64,000 bases of DNA from Gymnopilus junonius. Lineage: Eukaryota; Basidiomycota; Agaricomycetes; Agaricales; Galerinaceae. The notes under the pieces were generated by a model. The model did not search any database, was not told the origin of the DNA, and worked only from the letters and a program-made list of their open reading frames with translations. The stretch spans positions 62,001-126,000 of the forward strand of contig JADNYJ010000036.1 of assembly GCA_015501075.1 (NCBI GenBank), written 5' to 3'. Positions 47,247 through 57,981 of this stretch are shown in pieces. The translations under genes and the position numbers were made by a program. The first letter of the stretch is position 1, and every line of letters begins with the position of its first letter.

Positions 47247-48427
47247 ATGGCATTCCAGTCTCTAGCCCCACATGGTCAGCCTTTGATTTGGCTCCAGCAG
47301 ATGTACCCCCCTTACCTTCACTGACACAGCTCAGAGTCAGAGTTCACAATCAAGTTCAACTACATCAGTCAGTAGCATAATTGCCGTTGAACAACCCTGG
47401 GTGGACACAAAGTGTGAGTATTCCTAGAATTCGACAGTTTTGCTGTACCGTGAAAGGAACTCAACGCAGAAAAGTTAGCGATAAAGACTCCGACGTGCAA
47501 GTTCGATCCGGAGATGGATTTATATTCCATTTACATCGAGCAGTCTTAGAAATGAATACAGGCGCCTTTCCTGGTCCTGAGGTACCCACAGGTGCAGAAC
47601 CTGTACGGCTCACTGAAAGTGGGAATGTTCTCGCAATTCTTTTTACGTTCTCTTATCCGAGAAGACACCCGGATCTGGAGAATCAGCCTTTTCAAATTGT
47701 TGCTGCTGTAGCGGAGGCTGCTGGAAAATACGAGGTATACTCTGCCATGAACATTTGTAACATGCAAATGATGTAATTATGGTGGTTTCATTGCTGCATA
47801 ACTTCTGTATCGCTGACCCTTTTTGTTTGCTTTTCATCTAGGAAATTCCTTCCCAAGAATGCACTTGATATATTTGTCCATGCGATTAAACACGACCATC
47901 CAAGGCTGATGAACGAAGCCGTCCTACATCTCACTCGGTCTCCCCCAATCCCAATTTTGAAGAGATTGCCCCCACTTCATATGTTTGCTTGGGTAAAGTG
48001 ATATCTACTACATTATTCTAATTACAATCTCTCACACGAGTGTCTTGCGCAGTCGCAATACCACGAAGCGTGGCAGTCGGTTTTTAGAGATGCAACAAAG
48101 TATGTCAAGGACCTGCCTGTGACTACTTCTACAAAACAGTGTCATGAGCCTAGCACCTTGGCCGGCAACAGGTCGATCTGCCATAAATGTCAATGTGGCC
48201 TTTTCACGTTAATCGCAGAACTGGAAGGAATTGGGCAACATTCGTCTCTGAAGGGCGCACTTGCAGCCCCGTCGGTGCTATATCCTTCTCTCCCTTGTTG
48301 TGCGGCCCCCGCAGGGATAGTAACCTTGGTCCCTGCTTGCCGTCATGTCAACAATTTGACCAATTTATGCCAAGAAAAAATTCGTAACCTTCCTTCCTTC
48401 AGCAGCTTTTTGTCTCAGAAGAACTAG
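47247..48427 (+). CDS. BTB/POZ protein with Cys-rich tail, array unit 2
   Basis: The ATG at 47247 (GCGATGGC context shared with unit 3) opens a low-complexity leader ending in AVEQPWVDTK before intron 1. The BTB domain is DSDVQVRSGDGFIFHLHRAV, TGAFPGPEV, LAILFTFSYPRRHPDLE, IVAAVAEAAGKYEVYSAMN. Helical exons follow: FLPKNALDIFVHAIKHDHPR, then SQYHEAWQSVFRDATKYVKD. The tail has CHKCQCGLFTLI, LPCCAAP and ACRHVNNLTNLCQEKIRNLP-SF. The body is continuous after splicing; only the leader needs a frame change between the ATG and AQSQSSQ, so the N-terminus is unsure. Same architecture and intron positions as the neighbours, arguing for tandem duplication. Confidence 0.72.
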
Positions 48428-48789
48428 GCTGTTAGAAGGAAGATTTATCATCTTTTTGAACAAGAGAAACTAGAAAGGTCTGTCCAATCTGTATTTTATA
48501 TCGCCATTTCGGTTAGGCTTGCCTTGGACTTGAAGTACGGCCAGGCACAGCGTACTTATAATTGTACATGGTAATAAAAATGAAGTTTTCATGCTGGTCT
48601 ATTGTCATTCCATAACACTTGAATCCTACGTAAGGTAGAGGCCCCCATCTTAGAAACTGAGTCATCGGAAAGTCGCAAAAAAACTTTTTTTTTTTAAGTC
48701 AGTCTGAACGGGCATCTCGGGCCGCCTGAATTTGAAGTACGGCCGCTGGCGGCAACTTTACATCGTTGGCTTCTGCCCATGACATTGCG
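48428..48789. other. Spacer between BTB units 2 and 3
   Basis: About 360 bp including an A/T run near 48680-48695. It contains GAAGTACGGCC twice (about 48532 and 48733), a short direct repeat that may mark the duplication. No gene seen. Confidence 0.35.
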
Positions 48790-49940
48790 ATGGCCACAAA
48801 TTCTACAACTCCAACTCTGCCTCCGCCTCCGCTGTTTCAACCTGCTGCGTTTACTTTTAATATCGGGGCGTTAAGTCTGAATCCACAAACACCCCCTGCG
48901 CAAGCAGTAACAGCCCCGACCATTCTTAATGTTGTTGAACAGCCCTGGGTGAATACAAGGTGTTAGTACCCATAGTTTTAATGTAATAACCGTAAGGATT
49001 AATATGCTTGAAAAGTTAATGAACAGGATTCCGATGTTCAAATTAAATCAGCAGATGGCTTTATATTCCGTTTACACCGTACGCTCTTGGAGATGAACAC
49101 AGGTGCTTTCCCCGGTCCTGAAGTCTCCACTGAAGGAGAGGAGTCGGTGCCACTCACAGAAAAGGCAAATGTACTCGCGATTCTTTTCTCGTTCATATAT
49201 CCAAAGAGGCACCCAGACCTTGATGACCTAAACTTTCAAACAGTTGCTGGAGTAGCCGAAGCTGCTGGGAAGTACGAGGTCTTTGCAGCAATAAATACAT
49301 GTAATGCACGACTGATGTATGTCTGTTTCATTATTCTACTGCTTTCTATCCTAACAAGGTATTTGTTTAAGGAAATTCGTTCCTCAGTATCCACTAGATA
49401 TATTTGTGCACTCGGTCAAGCATGACTATCCAAAGCTAATGAATGAGGCCACCCCATATCTTTGTCGTACACCTTTGACACCGGTGTTGAAGCGGTTACC
49501 GCTGCACTATATGATAGCATGGGTAAGATAACTCCATAATATTATTCGGATGTGTCCTTACGAAGAAGTGTTTTGAAAAGTCACAGTATCATGAAGCGTG
49601 GCGGTCTGTTTTTACGGAAGCTGCCAAGTATGTCAAGAACTTGCCAGGGTCCGCTAACGTTGTATCTGGGCCCTGTGATACTAGCAAGGGGATCTGCAAC
49701 ACGTGTCGATGTGCACTCATGATTTGGGTTTCAGACTTGGAGGTCATCGAGGATATATCTCGACTCAACAATACTTTGAATTCCCCGGTGATGAAGTATC
49801 AATCTTCTGCTTGTTGTGGGCATGGCTATGTAGCCGCTGCCAAAATCCCTTGCAAGTATGTCAGCGATATAGCTAATCTTTGCAAGGAAAAAATCCGATG
49901 CATCCCTGCCTTCGCTACATATCTGTCTCGCAAAGACTAG
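48790..49940 (+). CDS. BTB/POZ protein with Cys-rich tail, array unit 3
   Basis: The best-preserved unit. MATNSTTPTLPPPPLFQPAA starts a Pro/Thr-rich leader ending VVEQPWVNTR. After the intron: SDVQIKSADGFIFRLHRTLL, TGAFPGPEVST, LAILFSFIYPKRHPDLDD, VAGVAEAAGKYEVFAAINTC. The next exons are FVPQYPLDIFVHSVKHDYPK and LCRTPLTPVLKRLP, then SQYHEAWRSVFTEAAKYVKN. The tail is CNTCRCALMIWVSDLEVIED, SACCGHG, CKYVSDIANLCKEKIRCIPA. All four exons splice in one frame. Closest to unit 2 throughout, so units 2 and 3 look like the most recent duplicate pair. Confidence 0.8.
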
Positions 49941-50339
49941 ACATCTAGATGTGATGACCTGTTATTGTTCCTGCGAGAGGGGATTGGTTGTTCGGTGAAC
50001 TTAAATATTTTTACCATCTAGGTTAGGTTCCCCGGAGGTATACCATTTCCACTACACTCTGATTCAATATTCTGCTTTCCAGTCGGACTCCCACACGGGG
50101 TCTTTAGTTCCCAATGGCATTGATTTATTTTAGGCCTTCGCCGCACCTATGCCTCGTTCCCTTTTTGCGGGAATTTCCATGAGCAAAATAAAACAGAAAT
50201 AACTTGCTTTGCGGACTGTGCTCTACTCCCTCTTGAAACGTCATCTCCAAAGAGCCTTAACAAAACTGACCTTTACTTCCTCTCTGCATCTTACAGACTT
50301 TTCTGTGGATCTGCGCTGAACTGAATATCTAATTCCTTG
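49941..50339. other. Spacer between BTB units 3 and 4
   Basis: About 400 bp spacer with no gene. A phrase resembling the unit 4/6 spacer (GCCTTCGCCGCACCTATGCC near 50133, compare TTTAGCCTCACCTTTGCCTCG near 51474) hints at duplicated flanks. Confidence 0.35.
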
Positions 50340-51378
50340 ATGGACGACAGGTGTCAGTAACCTTGTTAACTAGTACTCTCTTCAGACCAGGTCTGACAAG
50401 CTTTGATTTTATCCAGTCAACCCCAATAACTCGGATGTCAAGATTCATTCCAATGACGGAATTGAATTTGAGTTGCACCGAACACTTTTAGAGGCTTGCA
50501 CCGGCGCATTTCCTGGCCTTGAATCAATCACAGCAGGACACTCAAAGGTCATCCAGCTGGCAGAGCCTGGAAACATTTTAAGTGTTCTTTTTGAATTCAT
50601 CTATCCGAGGGAACATCCTGATCTGGATGACGAGGGCTTCGAGTTCGTTGCTGCCCTAGCTGATTCTGTCATGAAATACGAGGTTTACTCTGCCATGTTC
50701 ACCTGCAATACTCGGATGCGGTATGCCCCTTTGAACCTTGCCTCACAATATGGCTAATTTCTCCAACCTTCAACGTTTATAACTTTTTGCAGATCATTCC
50801 TCCCCAACCACGCCGCGGAAATATTTGCTTATGCTCTCAAACACAACCAGGCAAAACTCGCTGACACGCTGCCCCATATGTCGCACGGTCTCCAGTTCTT
50901 CAAATTTTGAAGAAATTGCCCGTCAACCATCTATTCCCATGGGTAAATTCTATGACTATTGCAATTGTAGATCATATTAATGACTCTCTTCCACGTTAGA
51001 TTGAATATCATGAACAGTGGTCAACAGTATTCATGGACGCAAGGCGGTCTATCAAAACATGCCCTCTGCCAATCAATTCAGTCTATGCCATTCTGGAGCT
51101 TCCATCTGCGACACCTGCCGCCTTTCTCTATACAACTTGATAGCAAGTTGGAAGAGCTCGACACACCTTTTGCTCTGGAACCAGCTCTAAATGCTGAGAC
51201 ACTGCAGAATGTTAATACTGCATGCTGTAGAACGCTTCCTCCCTCAGTAGGTAGTCCCTTTGGGGCTCCCGCTCCTTCCAAAAAGGTTGCATGCGATCAT
51301 ATTATCATCCTTGCTAAAACATGTTATGAAAAGATCCAGAATATTCCACTGTTTAGCAAGTACATCCTCACCCAATGA
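50340..51378 (+). CDS. BTB/POZ protein with Cys-rich tail, array unit 4 (frame-broken)
   Basis: BTB domain: NNSDVKIHSNDGIEFELHRT, TGAFPGLES, LSVLFEFIYPREHPDLDD, FVAALADSVMKYEVYSAMFT. Later exons: FLPNHAAEIFAYALKHNQAK, then EYHEQWSTVFMDARRS. The tail has CDTCR, TACCRTLPP and CDHIIILAKTCYEKIQNIPL. It is most like unit 1. Three single-base losses are needed to read it through: about 50868, 51054-51057 (A run) and 51146. The first exon probably ends just upstream of 50351 and no start codon is clear. It could be a real pseudogene or just poor sequence; neighbouring non-BTB genes have the same kind of break. Confidence 0.6.
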
Positions 51379-51544
51379 ACATGCAGTTATATTTTTTTAC
51401 GTCTCTTTCTCAGATTATATTGCTTGAGGTTACTTTGAGCAAAAATTGAGATCCAGACATTCCTATTCCTGGCTTTAGCCTCACCTTTGCCTCGTTCCTC
51501 TGGGAAGATCTGTACAGATACAATTGATTTCCATGATACAACGC

Positions 51545-52061
51545 TGCTGTGAAATATTTTGCCCGATCCCGTTTTGTCCCCGTCTTGACTAAGTTTCCTA
51601 TGGCCTATGCAATACCTTGGGTGATTACCTTTTTCTTTTATTTCTTAAAGGCAGGACACAGCTAATACTACGACTAGTCATTGTACTACGAAGCATGGAC
51701 CTCAGTGCTTAAAAAGGCCATCCAAGCGAACAAGGTACTGCAATCAGAGATATCGTCATCGGGGTACCATGATGCCTTCTATCAGTGTATTTGCGGCACA
51801 TGCCAAAGCTTTGTCCTGAGACTGACCACTAGTTTCGAAGAGATCGATTCAATTTCGGCTCTCGACGAAGCACTGCAGTCACCGCAATCTAAAGTTACTA
51901 ATCTGAAGTGTTGTCAAAACAGCTCTTCCAACAAGGATTGTCCACATATCAAAAATTCGATACAATATTTATGGGAAAAAATCAAAGAGATCCCTGATTT
52001 CCTTACTTTTGTGAACGCAAAGGTGTATACTTACAGTACCTTCAAGTTGGACTATTTTTAG
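51545..52061 (+). pseudogene. Array unit 5, lacking the BTB domain
   Basis: Only the C-terminal part of a BTB-array gene. It begins in the helical exon at about 51545 (YFARSRFVPVLTKFPMAYAI-PW), then after an intron YYEAWTSVLKKAIQANKVL, CGTCQSFVLRLTTSFEEIDS, LKCCQNSS, CPHIKNSIQYLWEKIKEIPD. It is clearly closest to unit 6. No BTB sequence is found in the ~170 bp between unit 4's stop and this point, so the 5' half was lost, probably by unequal crossing-over. The C-terminal exon itself stays open, so a Cys-tail-only product cannot be excluded. Confidence 0.6.
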
Positions 52062-52492
52062 TATATCTCTGGTTAATAGCGCAAGTCGTATATTTGGCAG
52101 AATACAAACCTGCAACTTCAAACGACTAGTATAAGCCCTTATATTCTAGCTTGAAAAGAAAACTTCAGAGCAATAGATGACCATGGCACAAATTCTATGG
52201 ATATGGGAGCACATTGGGGGATAGGATTGGCAGGAACGGAATGCGGAGCTGCTAATTAAACTTCCTACGTGCCATTGACGAGAGGATCATGAAAAAAAGA
52301 AGAAAACGAAGAGAGCATCACTGTCGGCATTACATTTATATGTCTCGGTGACTATCATGTACTGACTAGTGACGAAGTCCTTTGGGCGCCAATTCGACGG
52401 CTGGCAATGCAGTTGATCCGGTGCATTCAACTGCTTCAACCGATCACTCGATCGAAAATGCCAAGACAACCCCATCTTTCCTTTCAACCATC
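52062..52492. other. Spacer/leader before BTB unit 6
   Basis: Includes a possible in-frame leader from about 52382 without an ATG start. No separate gene seen. Confidence 0.35.
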
Positions 52493-53626
52493 ATGACCAC
52501 AGCTGCAGGAAACGTCTCCCATGTCCTGAACAGTTCGCCACATACGCTAGTCTCAGCAGAACAACCATGGATTGATACCAAGTGTAAGCATTTGTTCTGG
52601 ACCTTCTTGCCTCAGCGAAGTATGTAACTTCGCAGTCAATGTCTAATTTGATAATTGCAAGTCAGCGCCCTCAATTCCGACATCGAAGTACAGTCCTCTG
52701 ACGGCTTTATATTCCAACTCCACCGTCTTCTCCTCGAGGCCAACACAGGCGCCTTTCCCGGATCCGAATTCGATACGCAAGGGGAGATCGTGCAGTTGAC
52801 GGAGCCGGCAGAAGTGCTCAGTGTTCTGTTGGCTTTCATATATCCCAAGAAATTTACGAATCTTGCGAAACATGGCTTTGAGCTTGTCGCTGCAATTGCG
52901 GAGGCAGCTGAAAAGTATGAGGTGTTCCCTGCTATGTATACTTGTAGCGTGCGGTTAGCGTACGTCCTGTCGTTTAACTCTCATTCCTGGGGACGCTGGG
53001 GTCCGATACTCATCTCTATGTCTATAGGAAGTTTTTACCTGCGCATGCACCAGAAATATTCATGTACGCTGTCAAACATGACTATCCCGAGATAGTCAGC
53101 GAAGCTGTGCCATATTTTGCTCGATCTCCCTTCACCTCAGTCTTGGCAAAGTTCCCTCCAGCCTACGTGGTTCCATGGGTAAGTGTACTTCCTTTCTCCT
53201 TAGTGGTGGTTGGCCATGGGTGTATGGGTGTACTAATAGTGCTTTTCCCAGTCATTGTACCGCGAAGCATGGTCTTCGGTGTTTAAGGATGCCATTAAAG
53301 TGATAAAAAAGCTAGAGCTGACAACACAATCATCGTGCCATCGGTCAAACTACCCATATGGTCCTACTCTTGAACTTTGTGGAACCTGTCAGACCTCCCT
53401 GTATAGGTTGTTCACTGCACTCGAGGAAATCGACACAGTGTCAGCCCTCAAAGAAACTCTCAAGTCACCAAGATCAAAGTATTCTGACTTGAAGTGTTGT
53501 GAAGATAGTTCGTCCTATAATAGCTCCAAGTGTCCGTATATGGGGATCATGACGGAACAATGCCGAAGTAAAATCGAGAAGATTCCGGATTTTTTGAGTT
53601 TCGTGAACAGTAAAGTGGAGGGTTAA
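52493..53626 (+). CDS. BTB/POZ protein with Cys-rich tail, array unit 6
   Basis: The first in-frame ATG (52493, MTTAAGNVSHVL) lies in a leader ending VSAEQPWIDTK; a non-ATG frame extends upstream to about 52382, so the start is uncertain. BTB domain: NSDIEVQSSDGFIFQLHRLL, NTGAFPGSEFDT, LSVLLAFIYPKKF, LVAAIAEAAEKYEVFPAMYT. Next exons: FLPAHAPEIFMYAVKHDYPE, YFARSPFTSVLAKFPPAYVV-PW, SLYREAWSSVFKDAIKV. The tail is CGTCQTSLYRLFTALEEIDT, LKCCEDSSS, KCPYMGIMTEQCRSKIEKIP. The frame is intact. Parent-like to unit 5. Confidence 0.75.
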
Positions 53627-54208
53627 CATGATGGTTCATATTCTATAGTTTTGCTGAAGTCGAAGACCATAATGATGACGGTCACAGGCTCAATGGCCTC
53701 TTATTTTCACCCTTCTTCAGTAAAGGATTATGGTAGGATATAGTCAATCAAATCGGGACAATTGAGAGCTCAAGACATACTCCGGTCCTTGCTATGGGCA
53801 GAAACATTTGGGAAGACACGGTGAAAATATAAGAGGATGAGATGACATGAGAAGTATTCTGCGAGACAAGAGAGCACGGATTTTGTCGACATACCCCAGA
53901 AATGTTCCATAGAATCTGTATATACGCCGAATCCATGAGAATACTCTAGCATTACGAGACAGTTCCGTCAGTTGGGCATGAACTCATTCGGTATTCAGAT
54001 CGACGTAGGAAGTGATGTTAGCAGAAGCAAACGCAAAGCGTTGAAGACGATCGCGGAGTCATAATACTATGAGTGCTGTTGACAAGAGTACAAGAGCTAG
54101 AGATGAGACGACACGAGAAGCAAAACAAAGGATGGATTTTTGTTCAGATGCTCCAGAATCCCAGAAGATGAAAGAAGGGTTTTCGCAGCTCGTGGCAGTA
54201 CTTATTTA
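53627..54208. other. Purine-rich region with weak internal repetition
   Basis: Plus strand is A/G-rich. Two segments (about 53832-53900 and 54095-54165) share GATGAGA-YGACA-YGAGAAG followed by a looser match ending CCCAGAA, about 265 bp apart, suggesting an old degenerate duplication. No gene supported. Confidence 0.35.
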
Positions 54209-54961
54209 CTAGGCACGAGAATGAAATGAATTAAGCGAGCTCTCAGTTATTCCATTGTCTCTGCATAATGAACTCAAAACCGTAGCAACCGACCAACAGG
54301 CAAGAAAACATGGGCCGAAGAAAACAGAGTGAATTACATCCTGCGAAAATTGGTCGGGATAGTCTTGTTCGCAGTGTTGATGGGTGAAGCACAGACAAAG
54401 GCCAGAGACAAGGTATGAGAAGAAGATCGTACATGCCATCAATGCCGGGTTCAGAAGACAGGGATTCGAGGATGCGGAAGTAGAGATGGTAACACGAAGT
54501 GTCGCGAGCAAGCAAAACGCAGGACTTGAGCACAAAAGTGAATAATAGAGGCGAAGGCTGACGTGAGTCAAACATCTGAAGAAGAGTTGCATAGATGCCT
54601 GGCCTGGAACCGCTTGGCTGGCTAAGTCGCTATTGTCGAAGAATGGAGAGGAGAAGCAATAAATGGCGGGATACATTTTTAGAGCCGCAAGTTCCATGGA
54701 GAAGGGTGTCCTGAGCATATTCGGGTGAGAGCAAAGACAGAAAGAGTACAAGGACGAGAGTACAAAGTTTGCCATTCCCGTCGCCAAGCCAAAGGTGTAC
54801 AAAGGGTGACGTGACAGTGACGGTGACACAATAGGGGCCGGTGCCAGAGGTTGATTTTCTGGAGAACAGTGCGATGAACGCGAGCTATTGTTCATTATGG
54901 CCTTTTGTTCATCCCAATGTAATATAAGGATAGGAACTGCAGTGGGCTGCTGGCATTCCAT
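54209..54961 (-). CDS. Doubtful hydrophobic ORF
   Basis: An open frame of 250 codons on the minus strand with several Cys/Leu/Phe/Ser-rich stretches (for example SSLYSFCLCSHPNM, HVSLRLYYSLLCSSPAFCLL, VIHSVFFGPCFLACWSVATV). It has a start and no stop for its length, which is unusual here. The pyrimidine-rich strand alone can produce such frames, and no motif or intron supports it. If real, it would be a small multi-pass membrane protein. Confidence 0.25.
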   Translation of the reverse strand: MECQQPTAVPILILHWDEQKAIMNNSSRSSHCSPENQPLAPAPIVSPSLSRHPLYTFGLATGMANFVLSSLYSFCLCSHPNMLRTPFSMELAALKMYPAIYCFSSPFFDNSDLASQAVPGQASMQLFFRCLTHVSLRLYYSLLCSSPAFCLLATLRVTISTSASSNPCLLNPALMACTIFFSYLVSGLCLCFTHQHCEQDYPDQFSQDVIHSVFFGPCFLACWSVATVLSSLCRDNGITESSLNSFHSRA

Positions 54962-55213
54962 TTCAGAGCTAGTCTCGTCTGGTATCTGCTGCTTTGACTC
55001 CCACCTCTGCTTTCTTCACGACCTCCACCAGTACCCTCACTGTCGCTTCCTGTAACTATACCGCCATACTTAAAATTTAACTAATAATTAACGGTACGTC
55101 AACACTTCTTCTCTGTCTTCTCATTCCAACTGATGGCCTTCTAATTGTTCAGGACCCACAGAATTTATATCCTCTCTAGATCTTTTTTGCAACGCCAAGT
55201 TCATAGATCGTAG

Positions 55214-57111
55214 ATGATGTCCGCACAAACAGCCAACTACCCGTCTGTTTATAATACCCAGTTTGCCTTCCTTGCGAAACCTCCTCCGCCCCCTCAGAAA
55301 AAGCGACCGAGCCCCAACGCGCCTCTTCCGGCCCCTCCGAGCACTCCCCCGCCCACCCCGCCCAAGTATCTCCAGCGCCGTCGCTCCAACACCTTTTCGA
55401 GCATCGCTTCCTGGGCTGCCCACGTCCAGCCCGGATCTCCAGCCCCTCGGTCTCCTCACCGCCGCCCCTCTATCACGTCTACTGCTTCCTCTCGTCGGCC
55501 TTCCATTACCAGGCTCAGCCGCCGTCCGTCAATCTCCCACAGTCGCGCACCCTCTGGCTCCTTAATCCACCTTATCGAGACCCCAACACGCACCCACTCT
55601 ACGCCTTCTGTTGCCAACTTTGACTTGACCGCACTCGGGTACAACTCTGTCTTTGTGCATTTCCCAAAGACGCCCTCGACGCCTTCCCCTCTTCTGCGCC
55701 AATACCAACAGAACCACCGGTCCGGAGCTCCGGTCCCACCAAAGGCAGCAGCTCCCCTGCCGCTGTACCGCTCTCTGCCCATCCTGCCTTTGCTCATATC
55801 CCTATTCCCCTGTGCCTGAGGATACTCCCGTCCGCCCCACCAAGAAAACAGGAATGAAGCGATTCCGGTCTCTCTCCATTCTTCGTCCTAAAAGCTCGAA
55901 AGGCAGAAGTACCCAGGCCCCTGTGTCTCCACCAAAACCACTGTATCCACAAAATCTATGAAAGGTATCAAGGCTACGGGTGCAAAGGCTGCTGATGGAT
56001 CTCCTCAATCCAAGAGTTCCAAGGCTGAGACTATCGCGAAACGCAACCGCGCCAAATACGCTTATGTCCGCCCTCCTCCGCCCCTTGCGAACGAACTCGC
56101 CATGATGCAATTCGCAGACGGCGGAAGCATCGAGTCGCATGCCAAACGCGTGATGGAATATCAAGCCAAGGCAGCCGCTGGGACCGGCGCATCTCTGGGT
56201 GTCGGGATGTCTACAGAGATGGCAAGGGCGGTATCTGGTGGGATGCAGATGAGGAAATGGAGTACGCCCACCTTTTAGGTGGTGAAGACGCTGACATGAA
56301 AGACGTCGACAGCGATGTCGATATGGACTGGGAAGAGTTCGCCGCTGCCGATGGTGCCGGGCCTCTTTCTCCCTCTTTCTCTTGTTCACAGAACCCCGAC
56401 TCTCGTCAGAATGGTGCTGATAAGGAGAACTGCCCGGAAGCACCCACTCGTCGATCTTCCGTATCAACTGTCGACTCCGACCTTGACCCCAAATACCTCC
56501 TGCCCCTACCTGAGAACGAGGATCCTCGCCAAGCCCCCATCGACGACCGCGTGCTTGCTTCCCGCCGCATTGGCGGTGCGGGTATGAGCGTGCTTTCGCT
56601 GCCTGCGCGTCCAAGGAGACGGGCGATGCATCTCTCCAAGCCAGGCTTCTTACTCGACACTAAAGCATTCCAGGCACCCAGGAGCCCTGTGCGGGCTTCT
56701 TCCTCTTCCTCTTCCGCCACTACCGCTGCTGCTCCAGTGGGAGAGAGCAAACCGAGAGGTAAAGCCCGGAGACGTCCTGCCCCGCTCAAACTTGCCAGCT
56801 CCAACCAAGTCGTCGTCGTCGTTCGCCGGCCTTCTGCAGCTCCACCCCCTATTGCTCCGAGCCCGGGCACGGTCGAGAAGACAAGGCGCGAGTTCATCGA
56901 GAATTCATTCGAGCCTCCTGTGTCTGTCGCCCCCGTCCCTAGACCGACTCTGACGAACGCTTGTTTGAACGCTAGTACGGCCAACGTTTCTCGTGTAGCG
57001 ACTCCGAACTTCAACGGTGTACCAGCGCCCCTCTCACCATTGGCAAACAAGCCGGCCAAGTCGAAGACTGGCGTACGCGGGTTTTTCGGTATCGCTCGCA
57101 GAGCTGATTAA
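55214..57111 (+). CDS. Conserved disordered protein of unknown function, intronless, frame-broken
   Basis: Starts at the paired ATGs 55214/55217 (MMSAQTANYPSVYNTQFAFL). The N-terminus is Pro-rich and basic (LAKPPPPPQKKRPSP, SITSTASSRRPSITRLSRRP). The middle has PVRPTKKTGMKRFRSLSI, KRNRAKYAYVRPPPPLANEL and the acidic DADEEMEYAHLLGGEDADMK. The C-terminal half contains DPKYLLPLPENEDPR, RRRAMHLSKPGFLLDTKAF and a conserved end PLANKPAKSKTGVRGFFGIA. I do not recognise the family, but frame-independent conservation-like blocks suggest a real protein. At least three single-base slips are needed: about 55770-55800, 55930-55960 and 56204-56206 (GGG, one G short before the DVYRDG segment). Codon use is GC-rich compared with the BTB genes. 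Confidence 0.6.
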
Positions 57112-57638
57112 TCGGGCCCTACCTCACCTCAGTACACGACCTCCCATATTCCTTCCTGCCAATGCGCTACACCACAACAAAACGGACGATAATCTTCTTC
57201 TCTTTTTGGGTTTTCTGTGTTGTAATTCTTGCTGGTCCTCATTTTTCACGATCACCTTTATGATCATGGTATTTATTATAACACGCCTTACGACCTCACT
57301 CACGCTGGAACGCTGTTACGTTGCACGAACGCTTTCAGTCTTTTTCTTTTTCCCCATTGTTCAATCGAGCTCTACTTTATTATTGTATTTTCAATTCTTA
57401 TTTAATTACTCAATCACGATCGATGTACCGCTATTACTCGCTTTCATGTATTTCACCTTACTGTATCCATAGCTATCGCTTTCTTGTTGCAATAAATTTT
57501 AAACTTCTCTTCTTGACTAATACCTGCAAATAAAAAGTAGTGCCAACTGAGAACTTTTTCATGCCACGGCCCGCGGAGCAATGAGGCTAGCATTTACATT
57601 TACGAAACTTGGAAAAAATGCAAAGAATCTGGCAAAAT
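57112..57638. other. 3' flank, T-rich
   Basis: T/C-rich 3' untranslated-type sequence between the preceding stop and tRNA-Ala. Short hydrophobic ORFs are composition artefacts. Confidence 0.4.
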
Positions 57639-57734
57639 GGACACATTGGGGAATTGAACCCAACACCTCTCGCATGCAATGTCAGACATCCTTAAATGCT
57701 AAGCGAGCGTGATAACCAACTATACCATGTGCCC
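57639..57734 (-). tRNA. tRNA-Ala (AGC) with 22-nt intron
   Basis: Acceptor GGGCACA/TGTGTCC, anticodon stem CTCGC/GCGAG, loop TT-AGC-A, 22-nt intron after base 37, then T38. The T stem is TTGGG/CCCAA, but the loop between reads TTCAATTC, eight bases instead of seven. The extra C could be a sequencing slip in the C run. Confidence 0.88.
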
Positions 57735-57981
57735 TATGTTTATAGGGTTAATGCGTTCTGACTATAAGCAGAAAGATAACCTTTCAATGGTTTAATGAAA
57801 ACAGGGTTAATTCAACTTCAAAGCCTATTTCAGCTTTACTTTTTCTTTATGAATCAATAATGAATCATTATACTTTTTTAGGTTTTCTGGAAGTTGATTC
57901 CACTGAACTGCATGACCATGCTGAAGACTCGGCCTCCCAATATTTATGATAAATTTACAAATTCAGGGATGCGTTATGAAG
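57735..57981. other. Intergenic, AT-rich
   Basis: No feature recognised. Confidence 0.35.

Noticed and set aside
55802..57059. Long minus-strand ORFs (217 and 270 codons)
   Set aside because: Mirror frames of the GC-rich plus-strand gene, whose protein has conserved-looking blocks.
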